Translations under genes and position numbers: made by a program
Shown: piece by piece, positions 31,926 through 39,910 of the stretch
Layout: each line of letters begins with the position of its first letter
Position numbering within the stretch: the first letter of the stretch is position 1
Assembly: GCF_013170705.1 (NCBI RefSeq)
Contig: NZ_CP033334.1
Span: 2,085,501 to 2,149,500, forward strand
From: Mesorhizobium loti
GTDB taxonomy: Bacteria; Pseudomonadota; Alphaproteobacteria; Rhizobiales; Rhizobiaceae
Direction: 5' to 3'
DNA: 64,000 bases
Notes under the pieces: model-generated
The model's input: only the letters and a program-made list of their open reading frames with translations
The model's database searches: none
What the model was told of the DNA's origin: nothing

Positions 31926-33446
31926 ATGACAGGTTCCATACTCATAGTCGATGACGATCCCGTGCAGCGCCGGCTGCTCGAGGCGGCAGTGACGCGCTTC
32001 GGCCACGCGGCAATCGTCGTCGACGGCGGCGCCGCCGGCCTTGAAGTGCTCGACGGGCCAACGGCCCGCGACGTTTCGGTGGTGATCCTCGATCTGGTCA
32101 TGCCCGGCCTCGACGGCATCGGCGTGCTGAAGGCGATGCGTGAACGCGACATCACCGTCCCGGTCATCGTCCAGACCGCCCAGGGCGGCATCGAAACCGT
32201 TGTGTCGGCGATGCGCCATGGCGCCTTCGATTTCGTCGTCAAGCCGGCGTCGCCCGACAGGCTGCAGGCGTCGATCGCCAAAGCGCTCAAGGTCGAAGCG
32301 GTCGAGGGTGAGGTCAAGCGCACGTCGCGCAGGCGCGGCGGGCTGCTGACCTTCAGGGACATGATCACCCACAGCCCGGCCATGGACAGGGTGATACGGC
32401 TTGGCCAGAAAGCGGCCGCCTCCAACATCCCGATCCTGATCGAAGGCGAATCCGGCGTCGGCAAGGAGCTGGTGGCGCGCGCCATCCAGGGCAGCGGCGA
32501 CCGCCGCTCGAAGCCTTTCGTCACCGTCAATTGCGGCGCCATTCCCGACAATCTGGTCGAATCGATCCTGTTCGGCCACGAGAAGGGCTCGTTCACCGGC
32601 GCCACCGACAAGCACACCGGCAAGTTCGTCGAAGCGCATACGGGCACGCTGTTCCTCGACGAGATCGGCGACTTGCCGCTCGACGTCCAGGTCAAGCTGT
32701 TGCGCGCCGTGCAGGAGGGCGAGGTCGATCCGGTCGGTGGCCGCTCGACCGTCAAGGTCGACATAAGGCTGATTTCGGCGACGCACCGCAACCTGCTGCA
32801 GCAGGTCAAGGACGGCAAGTTCCGCGAGGATCTGTTCTACCGGCTGAACGTCTATCCGATCTTCGTGCCGCCGCTGCGCGACCGCCGCGACGACATTCCG
32901 CATCTGGTCACGCATTTCATGGAGAAGGTGGCACCCGCCGACCCGCGCCATCGCCTGCAAGGCATTTCGGCGCCGGCACTTGCCGTGCTGCAGGCCTATG
33001 ACTGGCCCGGCAACATCCGGCAGCTGGAAAACGCCGTCTTCCGCGCTTCGGTGCTGTGTGACGGCGACGTGCTCGATGTCGATGATTTTCCACAGATCCG
33101 GGCGCAGGTCGAAGGCACCGTCAATCTCGAAACTGACGTCGCCGCGCCACCGTCGCTGGAACCTCGCGACGACGATATCCTGGGCGGCGAGGCGATGGCC
33201 GAGGCCGAACTGCCCCCGCGGCTTCAGCCTCGCTTCGGCACCCTGCGGGCGCTCGACGAACGCGGCAATGTGCGGGCGCTCGCCGACGTCGAGCTCGAGA
33301 TGATCAAGCTCGCCATCGACCATTACAACGGCCAGATGAGCGAAGTCGCGCGCCGCCTCGGCATCGGCCGCTCGACGCTTTACCGCAAGCTCAAGGAATA
33401 TGGCATCGACCCGGAAACCGGCCGCGTGGAACGGTTGGCGTCCTAA
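31926..33446 (+). CDS. Sigma-54-dependent response regulator, orphan
   Basis: A 506-residue NtrC-type activator. The receiver domain (about 1-120) has the acidic pair in LIVDDD, the phosphoacceptor aspartate in VILDLVMPGLDG, and the conserved lysine in VVKPASP. The AAA+ domain (about 150-375) has Walker A GESGVGKE, Walker B LFLDEIGDL, and the sigma-54 contact loop as GSFTGA rather than GAFTGA. A Fis-type HTH (SEVARRLGIGRSTLYRKLKEYG) ends the protein. The ATG at 31926 is used because the receiver starts immediately after. No histidine kinase gene is adjacent, so its signal is unknown. Confidence 0.92.
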   Translation: MTGSILIVDDDPVQRRLLEAAVTRFGHAAIVVDGGAAGLEVLDGPTARDVSVVILDLVMPGLDGIGVLKAMRERDITVPVIVQTAQGGIETVVSAMRHGAFDFVVKPASPDRLQASIAKALKVEAVEGEVKRTSRRRGGLLTFRDMITHSPAMDRVIRLGQKAAASNIPILIEGESGVGKELVARAIQGSGDRRSKPFVTVNCGAIPDNLVESILFGHEKGSFTGATDKHTGKFVEAHTGTLFLDEIGDLPLDVQVKLLRAVQEGEVDPVGGRSTVKVDIRLISATHRNLLQQVKDGKFREDLFYRLNVYPIFVPPLRDRRDDIPHLVTHFMEKVAPADPRHRLQGISAPALAVLQAYDWPGNIRQLENAVFRASVLCDGDVLDVDDFPQIRAQVEGTVNLETDVAAPPSLEPRDDDILGGEAMAEAELPPRLQPRFGTLRALDERGNVRALADVELEMIKLAIDHYNGQMSEVARRLGIGRSTLYRKLKEYGIDPETGRVERLAS

Positions 33447-33831
33447 TCGCGTCGCGCCGAACCGGACCTCCGCGCCGCGTGTCAGGTCATGTCCCGTGCA
33501 TGTCGTTCGCCCCGAAACCGAAGCCAGGTTTGGGCAACATGCATCGGACGCAAGGCCGGGACCAGCTTGCGATGCCAGAGTTTGTCCCGCTGTCAGCGGG
33601 GTTCGGCCGGAATATGGCATGCCCGTGGACAGCTCTGTTCACGCATTAAGGCTAATGGTAACAGATCGTGTTCTCTCAAAAGCCGGAATCCTGATCTAAA
33701 CCAGCGGTTTACCAAGAAACCTTGTGAACAATTTTTGACGGGATATCGCCATGGTGTTACCGCATTTCGGCTTCAATAAGCGATGATTAACCATTAGGAT
33801 TGATATTCGGATGTGAAAACGACACGTCCGT
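33447..33831. other. Intergenic region before DUF882 gene
   Basis: About 385 bases without a supported gene. Short frames here have unlike codon use. AT-rich stretches near 33650-33810 (GATTAACCATTAGGATTGATATT) probably hold the promoter of the following gene, but no definite motif was assigned. Confidence 0.5.
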
Positions 33832-35754
33832 TTGGGCAAATCCGGGGACAAACGGCAGCCTGCAAGGCCTTTTGATTTGAACAGAATCGAACGACTCACA
33901 AACGGGCGGCATCATCATCTGAGCGTCTGGCCGAGATGGCTGGCAGCGGTGATTGTCGCTTTTGGTTTTGTTGCCGCGGTCGCCACCGGCGCCCAGGCCG
34001 AAGTTCGTTCGCTGAAGCTTTACCACCTCCACACGCATGAGAAGGCGGAGATCGTCTACAAGCGCAATGGCCGCTACGATCCGGAGGGCCTGAGGAAGAT
34101 CAACATCATCCTGCGCGACTGGCGCCGCAACGAACCGACCAAGATGGATCCGCGCCTGCTGGACCTGGTCTGGGAAGCATATCGCGAAAGCGGCGCCACC
34201 GACTATATCCAGGTCGTCTGCGGTTACCGTTCGCCGTCGACGAACTCGATGCTGCGCAGCCGCAGCCGGGGCGTTGCCGAGAAGAGCCAGCATATGCTCG
34301 GCAAGGCGATGGATTTCTATATTCCCGGCGTGCCGCTGAAGAAGCTGCGCAACATCGGCCTGAAGATGCAGGGCGGTGGCGTCGGCTATTACCCGACCTC
34401 CGGTTCGCCGTTCGTCCATATGGATGTCGGCAATGTACGCCACTGGCCCGGCATCAGCCGGCAGGAACTGGTCAGCCTGTTCCCCAACGGCAAGACCCTG
34501 CATGTGCCGAGCGACGGCCGGCCGCTGCCGGGCTATGAGCAGGCAATGGCCGCCTACAAGGCGCGCAAGGGCGCCGGTACGCCCAATGTCGAGCTTGCGA
34601 GCGCCGGCGGCAGCGGCAAGAAGTCCGGCGGCTTCCTCTCCGCCTTCTTCGGTGGTGGCGGCGACGACGAAGCCGACGACAGCGCCGACGTCGAGACCGC
34701 TTCGGCCGCCCCTGCGCCCAAGGCTAGAAACCTGAAGCCGGCCGCGACCGCCAAGAGCAGCAACCTGCCGGGCATCGCCATCGTCGCGCCCGAGAATGCA
34801 CAGCGCGCCGATATCCCGCAGATTGCCGACGAGCAGGCTCCGGAACCGGCGAAGGACACGCCGGAAACGATCATCGCCGCGCTGCCGGCCAGGGAGATTC
34901 CGCTGCCCGATTTCGCGCCGCGGCCGAAGGCCGATGTCGGTGCTCAGCCTGAGAATGTTCCGTTCGCCATGGCGGACGCGACCGCGACCACCGAACAGGC
35001 CGTGGCGACCGCGCAGGCGCCGGCGAACATGCCGTTCGCCAAGGCTGATCCCGCCACTGTGGCGGCGGCGGCCGATCCGGCACAGGTTGCCGTCAACAAC
35101 ATCCCCTTGCCGACGTGGCGTCCCGAACGCACGCTGCCGGCTGATCTCGCACCGCCGCCCAGCAAGGATGTGCTGATGGCGCTGGCGGATACGGCCGAAC
35201 AGGGCAAGACCGCGTCCGATGCGTTCTCGGTGCTGCCGACGGAGCGTCCCGAACCGGCCAAGCCGGACGCCGTCAAGGCCGTGCTTGACGAGGCCAATGC
35301 CCAGGTCGGCAATGCCGACGAATACAAGGTTGCGTCGCTGTCGCAAGAACCGCGCTCGGCCTTCAACGATCCGTCAGGTGTCGATGCCGCATCGCCGCGT
35401 CAGGCGGTTGCCGCCCGCCCGGCCGGTTCCGATCCGGCCGCCGCGATCGGCGCCGGCGTGAAGACGACCCGCAAGGAAGCCAGGGCCACCCCCCGCGACC
35501 AGAAGCCCGGCCCCAGGGCCATGGTGGTCGCCGCCGCGCCCCAGGCCGCCCGCTGGGCGCTGACCAGCGGCGAGAACGTCGCCACCGCTTCGGCTGCGAC
35601 GACGGCGCCGGGCTACGCCTACAACATCGTGCATACGCCGCCGAGCGAGGTCTACACGGCCGGCTTCCAGCCGAGCAACCAGGTCGCCGACGCCAACCGG
35701 TTCACCGGCAACGCCGTCAAGTTCATGTCGGTGGCCCGCTTCCAGACGAAATAG
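33832..35754 (+). CDS. DUF882/YcbK-like peptidase (M15 fold) with long disordered tail
   Basis: A roughly 640-residue exported protein. A hydrophobic signal segment (about residues 35-55, ending AQA) precedes the M15-like domain (about 58-205). Zinc-ligand-like residues are in SQHMLGKAMDFYI (H and D) and SPFVHMDVG (H). D,D-peptidases of this group trim peptidoglycan crosslinks or stem peptides. The remaining 400 residues are Ala/Pro/Asp/Lys rich and probably disordered. No ATG is available near the N-terminus; the frame opens with TTG at 33832 and another TTG follows at about codon 16, so the exact start is uncertain. Confidence 0.82.
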   Translation: MGKSGDKRQPARPFDLNRIERLTNGRHHHLSVWPRWLAAVIVAFGFVAAVATGAQAEVRSLKLYHLHTHEKAEIVYKRNGRYDPEGLRKINIILRDWRRNEPTKMDPRLLDLVWEAYRESGATDYIQVVCGYRSPSTNSMLRSRSRGVAEKSQHMLGKAMDFYIPGVPLKKLRNIGLKMQGGGVGYYPTSGSPFVHMDVGNVRHWPGISRQELVSLFPNGKTLHVPSDGRPLPGYEQAMAAYKARKGAGTPNVELASAGGSGKKSGGFLSAFFGGGGDDEADDSADVETASAAPAPKARNLKPAATAKSSNLPGIAIVAPENAQRADIPQIADEQAPEPAKDTPETIIAALPAREIPLPDFAPRPKADVGAQPENVPFAMADATATTEQAVATAQAPANMPFAKADPATVAAAADPAQVAVNNIPLPTWRPERTLPADLAPPPSKDVLMALADTAEQGKTASDAFSVLPTERPEPAKPDAVKAVLDEANAQVGNADEYKVASLSQEPRSAFNDPSGVDAASPRQAVAARPAGSDPAAAIGAGVKTTRKEARATPRDQKPGPRAMVVAAAPQAARWALTSGENVATASAATTAPGYAYNIVHTPPSEVYTAGFQPSNQVADANRFTGNAVKFMSVARFQTK

Positions 35755-35775
35755 CCTGCTGGCCAGACGAGACAA

Positions 35776-35805
35776 AGCCGCGCCGGGCGACCAGCGCGGC
35801 TTTTT
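35776..35805 (+). terminator. Terminator after DUF882 gene
   Basis: AGCCGCGC (35776-35783) pairs with GCGCGGCT (35794-35801) around a ten-base loop, followed by TTTTT. Confidence 0.88.
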
Positions 35806-35929
35806 GCTGTCCGGGGTGATGCATCCGGCACCCAACCCGGTGAATCACGCGGACTGAACTTCTCGTGAAGCCGGAACGGCCTGGCTGTTTGCGGGTTAGC
35901 GTGGGTACGTTCCAACCCTGGGGAAATTC

Positions 35930-36106
35930 ATGAAGAAAATTCTACTGGCATCCGTTCTGGCATTGGTTGCAGCATCCGCCGCGATCGCTCCGTCGCGAGC
36001 CGAAACCGTGATCATCAAGAATGGCAAGCATCACTGCAGGACCAAGCTGGTCACGCATTGGGTGCACCATCACAGGGTGACCGAGAAGGTCAAGGTCTGC
36101 CGCTGA
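35930..36106 (+). CDS. Small exported basic, His-rich protein (58 aa)
   Basis: This frame begins MKKILLASVLALVAASAA and has a classical signal peptide of about 24 residues (cleavage near SRA-E). The mature part is about 34 residues, strongly basic, with six histidines (KHHC, THWVHHHR) and two cysteines (CRTKL and VCR) that could form a disulfide. GGGGA sits before the ATG, and a terminator-like hairpin follows. Small secreted cationic proteins of this type are common but uncharacterised in rhizobia; a metal-binding or envelope role is only a guess. Confidence 0.75.
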   Translation: MKKILLASVLALVAASAAIAPSRAETVIIKNGKHHCRTKLVTHWVHHHRVTEKVKVCR

Positions 36107-36135
36107 TCCGGAAGCGATGGGGTCCGGGAGAATTG

Positions 36136-36165
36136 GCCCGGTCGACGAGAGTCGGCCGGGCTTTT
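36136..36165 (+). terminator. Terminator after the small exported protein
   Basis: GCCCGG (36136-36141) pairs with CCGGGC, extended by CGAC/GTCG with one mismatch, and is followed by TTTT. It ends the small-protein transcript 30 bases past its stop. Confidence 0.8.
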
Positions 36166-36210
36166 CATGTGCCAGCCGACGCAGCGCTCAGGGCTTGGTT
36201 CCGAGCGTTC

Positions 36211-36212
36211 TA
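36211..36212. repeat. TA target duplication, left copy
   Basis: The TA before the left tip matches the TA at 37259-37260 after the right tip. Removing the element restores CTAG, the IS630 target. Confidence 0.75.
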
Positions 36213-36225
36213 GAGCGTGTTTCAC

Positions 36226-36732
36226 TTACATTGAAGCATATCCAGCGTTGACGAGATAGTTGGCGCATTCAGCGGGTTGAAAGCTTTCGAGGAGTGTTCC
36301 GATACGTCGCCATGTGGCCTCGACGGTCCGTTCTGAAGCCTTTCGCATGAGGTGCTTGAGCTTGGCGAAGACCTGCTCGATCGGGTTTAGGTCTGGACTG
36401 TAGGGTGGCAGGTAGAAAAGCTTGGCTCCGGCCGCGCGAATGGCACGACGAATGGCTTGCCCCTTGTGACTTCCAAGATTGTCCATGACGACGATGTCAC
36501 CGGGCGAGAGCGTCGGCACGAGGAACTGCTCAACCCAGGCCGCAAAGCTTGCACCGTTGATGGGACCATCAATGACGCAGGGCGCGTCGATGCGCTCGCA
36601 GCGCAGCGCGGCCAGGAAGGTCAGCGTGCGCCATTTGCCATGCGGAGCCTTGGCGACCAATCGGTGCCCACGAGGCCCCCAGCCTCGTAGCGGCGCCATG
36701 TTGGTTTTTGCCCAGGTTTCGTCGATGAACAC
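36226..36732 (-). CDS. IS630 transposase, ORF B (catalytic DDE domain)
   Basis: A 168-residue reading frame carrying the transposase core. The DDE residues are visible: D in FIDETW, D in VVMDNLGSHKG, and E in DLNPIEQVFAKLKHL. The frame remains open upstream of the ATG to a run of eight A bases at 36825-36832, where it can join ORF A by a single-base shift. The coding segment between 36733 and 36825 (TLFASEQDRPAIARRRAQW and so on) therefore belongs to the fused product. Both DDE and insertion ends look intact, so the element may still be active. Confidence 0.85.
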   Translation of the reverse strand: MFIDETWAKTNMAPLRGWGPRGHRLVAKAPHGKWRTLTFLAALRCERIDAPCVIDGPINGASFAAWVEQFLVPTLSPGDIVVMDNLGSHKGQAIRRAIRAAGAKLFYLPPYSPDLNPIEQVFAKLKHLMRKASERTVEATWRRIGTLLESFQPAECANYLVNAGYASM

Positions 36733-36745
36733 CAGGCGCCGTGGA

Positions 36746-37168
36746 TCAAGCCTGCCTTGATACTTCCTCCATTGCGCCCGGCGCCGCGCAATCGCCGGCC
36801 TGTCCTGCTCGCTGGCGAACAGCGTTTTTTTTGAAGCTGAACCCGGCCTCCTTCAGCACCCGCCACACCGACACCGGGGCTGCCACGATGCCGCGCTCGG
36901 CAAGCTCCGCCGACAGCGCTCGCACGCTCACATGCGACTGTGAGGCTACCCGCTCCAGCAGCCACACGCGATGTGGCTCCAAATCCCGGCCGGATTGACG
37001 CCCCATGCGCAACGCCGATGCGCTTCCGCTCAATCGTTGGCGTTGCGACCACTTCACAACACTCGCCACGCTCACCCCGAACAATGCAGCCGTTTCCCGG
37101 CATGTCCGGCCAGCCGCAACCGCTGCCGCAACGCGCTCACGAAGATCGTTTGAATAGGGTCTTGGCAT
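36746..37168 (-). CDS. IS630 transposase, ORF A (helix-turn-helix part)
   Basis: A 140-residue frame beginning MPRPYSNDLRERVAAAVAAG, which carries the N-terminal helix-turn-helix domain (CRETAALFGVSVASVVKWSQRQ) and a second winged helix (VSVRALSAELAERGIVA). Up to FSFKK it aligns with IS630 transposases; the following 30 residues are off-frame. An A8 tract at that point allows shift to ORF B. It is uncertain whether this is a programmed slip or a mutation, but such two-ORF IS630 elements are known. Confidence 0.85.
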   Translation of the reverse strand: MPRPYSNDLRERVAAAVAAGRTCRETAALFGVSVASVVKWSQRQRLSGSASALRMGRQSGRDLEPHRVWLLERVASQSHVSVRALSAELAERGIVAAPVSVWRVLKEAGFSFKKNAVRQRAGQAGDCAAPGAMEEVSRQA

Positions 37169-37257
37169 CCGATGCTGGCCTCCGCCCAGCCAGCATCTTG
37201 AATCACAAAATCACCTCGGCGTGAATCCCAACCGATTCAAATCAACAGCAACACGCT

Positions 37258-38151
37258 CTAGTCGATTTCCAGCGTGGCTGCTTCGCCCTTGGCCAGAAGC
37301 CGGGCGGCGTCGCGCGCCGGCGGTAGTCCGAAATGGCGCGCATATTCCCGGCTGAACTGCGAAGCGCTTTCATAGCCGACGGCAAAGGCGACACGCATGG
37401 CGCTGCCCGGCTCCGCGATCAGCAGATGACGAGCCTGCAGCAGACGCACCTGCTTCTGATACTGCATCGGGCTCATGGCGGTCGCCGCCTTGAAATGGCG
37501 ATGGAACGAAGCGTTGCTCATATGCGCGAGTTCGGCCAGCTCCGTTACATCGATGGGTTCGTTGTAGTGTGCTCGTATCCAGGCGGTGGCGCGGCGTATC
37601 TGTGACAGGCGGCCATCGGCGTGCGCGAGCTGCCGCAACTTCGCCCCTTGCGGACCTTGCAGCAAGCGGAACGCGATCTCGCGTTCGAGCATGGGCGCGA
37701 GCACGGGAATTTCGGTTGGCCGGTCGAGCAGCCGCAGCATGCGGCGCCATGCATCGAGCAGTTCATCATCGGCCCGGTTGGTCACGAAGCCGTCGCCGTC
37801 CACCGCCGGCTTGTGGTCGATGATCAGGGCGGCGATCAGCCCGACATCGAGGGCGAAGGCGATGGCCGTGTAAGGACGGGCGCTGCTCGCCTCGAGGAGC
37901 TGGCTGGTGGCCGGCGTTTCCACCGCATAGATGAAATAGCTGCCGGCGCCATAGCGAAGCGTGCGGTCGCCGATCAGCACCGTCTTGGTCCCCTGCAGCA
38001 CGAACAGCGCCGTCGGCTGGCAAAGCTCGGGCAGGGGCGGGGTCGCGACCTCGCTGCGGCCGATCGTGACGCGCGGGATCGCCGTCTTGGTGCGCCGCCC
38101 ATGCGCATGGCGGCCGGCGATGCCGATCAATTCCCGCAAAACCTCTTCCAT
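37258..38151 (-). CDS. AraC family transcriptional regulator
   Basis: A 297-residue cytosolic regulator. The N-terminal AraC_N cupin-like domain (about 20-170; PELCQPTALFVLQGTKTVLIG) binds an unknown effector; the C-terminal double helix-turn-helix (about 195-285) shows VTELAELAHMSNASFHRHFKA and AFAVGYESASQFSREYARHFG. It is divergent from the SDR gene at 38282, which it probably controls. Its TAG stop uses the TA of the IS630 target duplication and the first base of the element; the pre-insertion sequence would also have read TAG, so the protein is unchanged. Confidence 0.92.
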   Translation of the reverse strand: MEEVLRELIGIAGRHAHGRRTKTAIPRVTIGRSEVATPPLPELCQPTALFVLQGTKTVLIGDRTLRYGAGSYFIYAVETPATSQLLEASSARPYTAIAFALDVGLIAALIIDHKPAVDGDGFVTNRADDELLDAWRRMLRLLDRPTEIPVLAPMLEREIAFRLLQGPQGAKLRQLAHADGRLSQIRRATAWIRAHYNEPIDVTELAELAHMSNASFHRHFKAATAMSPMQYQKQVRLLQARHLLIAEPGSAMRVAFAVGYESASQFSREYARHFGLPPARDAARLLAKGEAATLEID

Positions 38152-38281
38152 CCCCCAGCATTGCCGATCCGGGCGGCCCGCGCAACCAATTGAGAGGATT
38201 AGGCAAGAGGGCGCGAGTATCCGGCGCGCGAAACCGGCCGAGGCACGTCATCTCCAGGTCACCAAAGACGGAGACATCGAC

Positions 38282-39031
38282 ATGACGACGCAGAGAAATG
38301 CGCTGGTCACCGGCGCCAACAAGGGTATCGGCCTCGAGACCACTCGCCGGCTGGCGGCCCTGGGGTTCAAGGTCTGGGCTGGCGCCCGCGACGCCGAGCG
38401 CGGGGAGGCCGCGGCAAAGGCGTTGTGCAACGAAGGGTTCGACGTCAAATGGCTCGAGCTCGACGTCTCCAGCGACGACAGCGTGGCAGCCGCGGCCAAG
38501 ACCCTGGGAGCGCAGGTATCCAGCCTCGACGCGTTGGTCAACAATGCCGGCATTGCCCCCGGCTATGTTGACGCGCTGGGACCGGACGGCCGCTACGAAC
38601 GGCCGCCGAGCCGCGAGGATATCACCGATATGAAGGCCACCTATGACGTCAACGTCTTCGGCCCGGTGCGCGTCACCCAGGCGTTCCTGCCGCTGCTCCT
38701 GGCATCGCCCGCCGCGCGCATCGTCATGGTGAGCAGCTATCTCGGCTCGATCGCGCGCGCCGCCGGCAACAGCCAGTCGCCCAATGTGATGAGCTATGGC
38801 AGCTCAAAAACAGCGCTCAATGCCATCACCGTGGCCTTCGCCAGGGAGCTCTCCCCGCGCGGCATCATGGTCAACGCCGCCGCTCCCGGCTACACGGCAA
38901 CGGACCTCAATGCGCATAGGGGCGGGCGTACGGTGCAGCAGGCTGCCGGGATCATCGTGCAATTGGCGACGCTGAAGGCGGGCGGACCCACCGGCGGCTA
39001 TTTCGATGAGAACGGTCCGTTGCCCTGGTGA
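38282..39031 (+). CDS. SDR family oxidoreductase (AraC-linked)
   Basis: A 249-residue short-chain dehydrogenase. The cofactor motif is TGANKGIG, with LVNNAGIAPG as the NNAG block and YGSSKTALNAI as the catalytic Tyr-x3-Lys; the catalytic serine is in MVSSYLGS. An NADP preference is likely from the basic residue after the second strand (WAGARDAERG). Substrate is unknown. The gene is divergent from the AraC regulator with a 130-base gap, an arrangement typical of regulator and target pairs. Confidence 0.9.
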   Translation: MTTQRNALVTGANKGIGLETTRRLAALGFKVWAGARDAERGEAAAKALCNEGFDVKWLELDVSSDDSVAAAAKTLGAQVSSLDALVNNAGIAPGYVDALGPDGRYERPPSREDITDMKATYDVNVFGPVRVTQAFLPLLLASPAARIVMVSSYLGSIARAAGNSQSPNVMSYGSSKTALNAITVAFARELSPRGIMVNAAAPGYTATDLNAHRGGRTVQQAAGIIVQLATLKAGGPTGGYFDENGPLPW

Positions 39032-39042
39032 GCGGGAATCGA

Positions 39043-39681
39043 CTATTTCCTGAGCTTGCTCGCTTCACGTGCAAGCGCTTCGATCTCGTCCCATTTGCCC
39101 GCCTTGACCATGTCGTCGGGCGCGACCCAGGAACCGCCGACGCAGATGACATTGGGCAGGCTGAGATAGTCGGCGGCATTCTTGCCGGTGATGCCGCCGG
39201 TCGGGCAGAATTTGACGTCGGCGAGCGGCGAGGCGAAAGCCTTCAGCGAGGCGATGCCGCCGGACTGCTCGGCCGGGAAGAATTTCAGGAAGCGCAGGCC
39301 TGCCTCGCGCGCGGCCATGATCTCGCCGGGCGTGATGGCGCCGGGCAGCAATGGGACGGCGCTGTCTTTCGCCGCGGCCAGAAGCTGGCTGGTGATGCCG
39401 GGGCTGACAATGAATTTCGATCCAGCGGCCGCCGCTTCGTCGAACTGGCGGGCGTCGAGAATGGTGCCGGCGCCGACAATGGCATCCTCGACTTCGGCCG
39501 CCACGCGGCGGATCGCTTCCAACGCATCGGCGGTCCTGAGCGTGATCTCGATCGCCGGCAGGCCGCCACGTGCCAGGGCACGGGCCAGAGGCACCGCATC
39601 GGCAACATTGGCGATCTTCAGCACCGGTATGACCGGCTGGCCATTGAGGAGTGACAGGAGTTTCTCGGTCTTGCTGGGCAT
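39043..39681 (-). CDS. eda: KDPG/KHG aldolase
   Basis: A 212-residue class I aldolase of the Entner-Doudoroff route: 2-dehydro-3-deoxy-6-phosphogluconate to pyruvate and glyceraldehyde 3-phosphate. The TIM barrel shows IEITLRT (catalytic glutamate), GTILDARQFDEA, GAITPGEIMAAREAG, and the Schiff-base lysine in RFLKFFPAEQSGG. Substrate-phosphate binding is by CPTGGI. Convergent with the SDR. The rest of the Entner-Doudoroff genes are not in the window. Confidence 0.93.
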   Translation of the reverse strand: MPSKTEKLLSLLNGQPVIPVLKIANVADAVPLARALARGGLPAIEITLRTADALEAIRRVAAEVEDAIVGAGTILDARQFDEAAAAGSKFIVSPGITSQLLAAAKDSAVPLLPGAITPGEIMAAREAGLRFLKFFPAEQSGGIASLKAFASPLADVKFCPTGGITGKNAADYLSLPNVICVGGSWVAPDDMVKAGKWDEIEALAREASKLRK

Positions 39682-39910
39682 CTGTCTCTCCGTATCCCAA
39701 GCGCGCCGTATGAATCCGTCTCGGCGTGGCGCGCTCCTGGTTCATTTCAACCGATTAGCAGACGCGTGTTTGCCTGTCCACGAAACCGGTCGCGTCGCGA
39801 TGTCACGCGCTGTCGGACAACTTATCGGCTCTTCCCCGACAGGGCCATGACAAGCACCAAAGCCCGTTTCACCTTGAAACAGGATTTACGAGCGTCTAGT
39901 TGCTCTGGCA

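Larger units (their letters stand above)
36213..37258 (-). mobile_element. IS630-family insertion sequence, 1046 bp
   Basis: Imperfect terminal inverted repeats (36213-36235 and 37236-37258; GAGCGTGTT identical at both tips, 17 of 23 matches) are flanked by TA on both sides (36211-36212, 37259-37260). TA duplication and a CTAG target are typical of IS630. The transposase is on the minus strand in two frames, ORF A and ORF B. The element lies precisely in the stop codon of the AraC gene. Confidence 0.9.

Noticed and set aside
37040..37258. Separate gene between ORF A of the IS630 and the AraC gene.
   Set aside because: This is the right end of the element with its terminal repeat.
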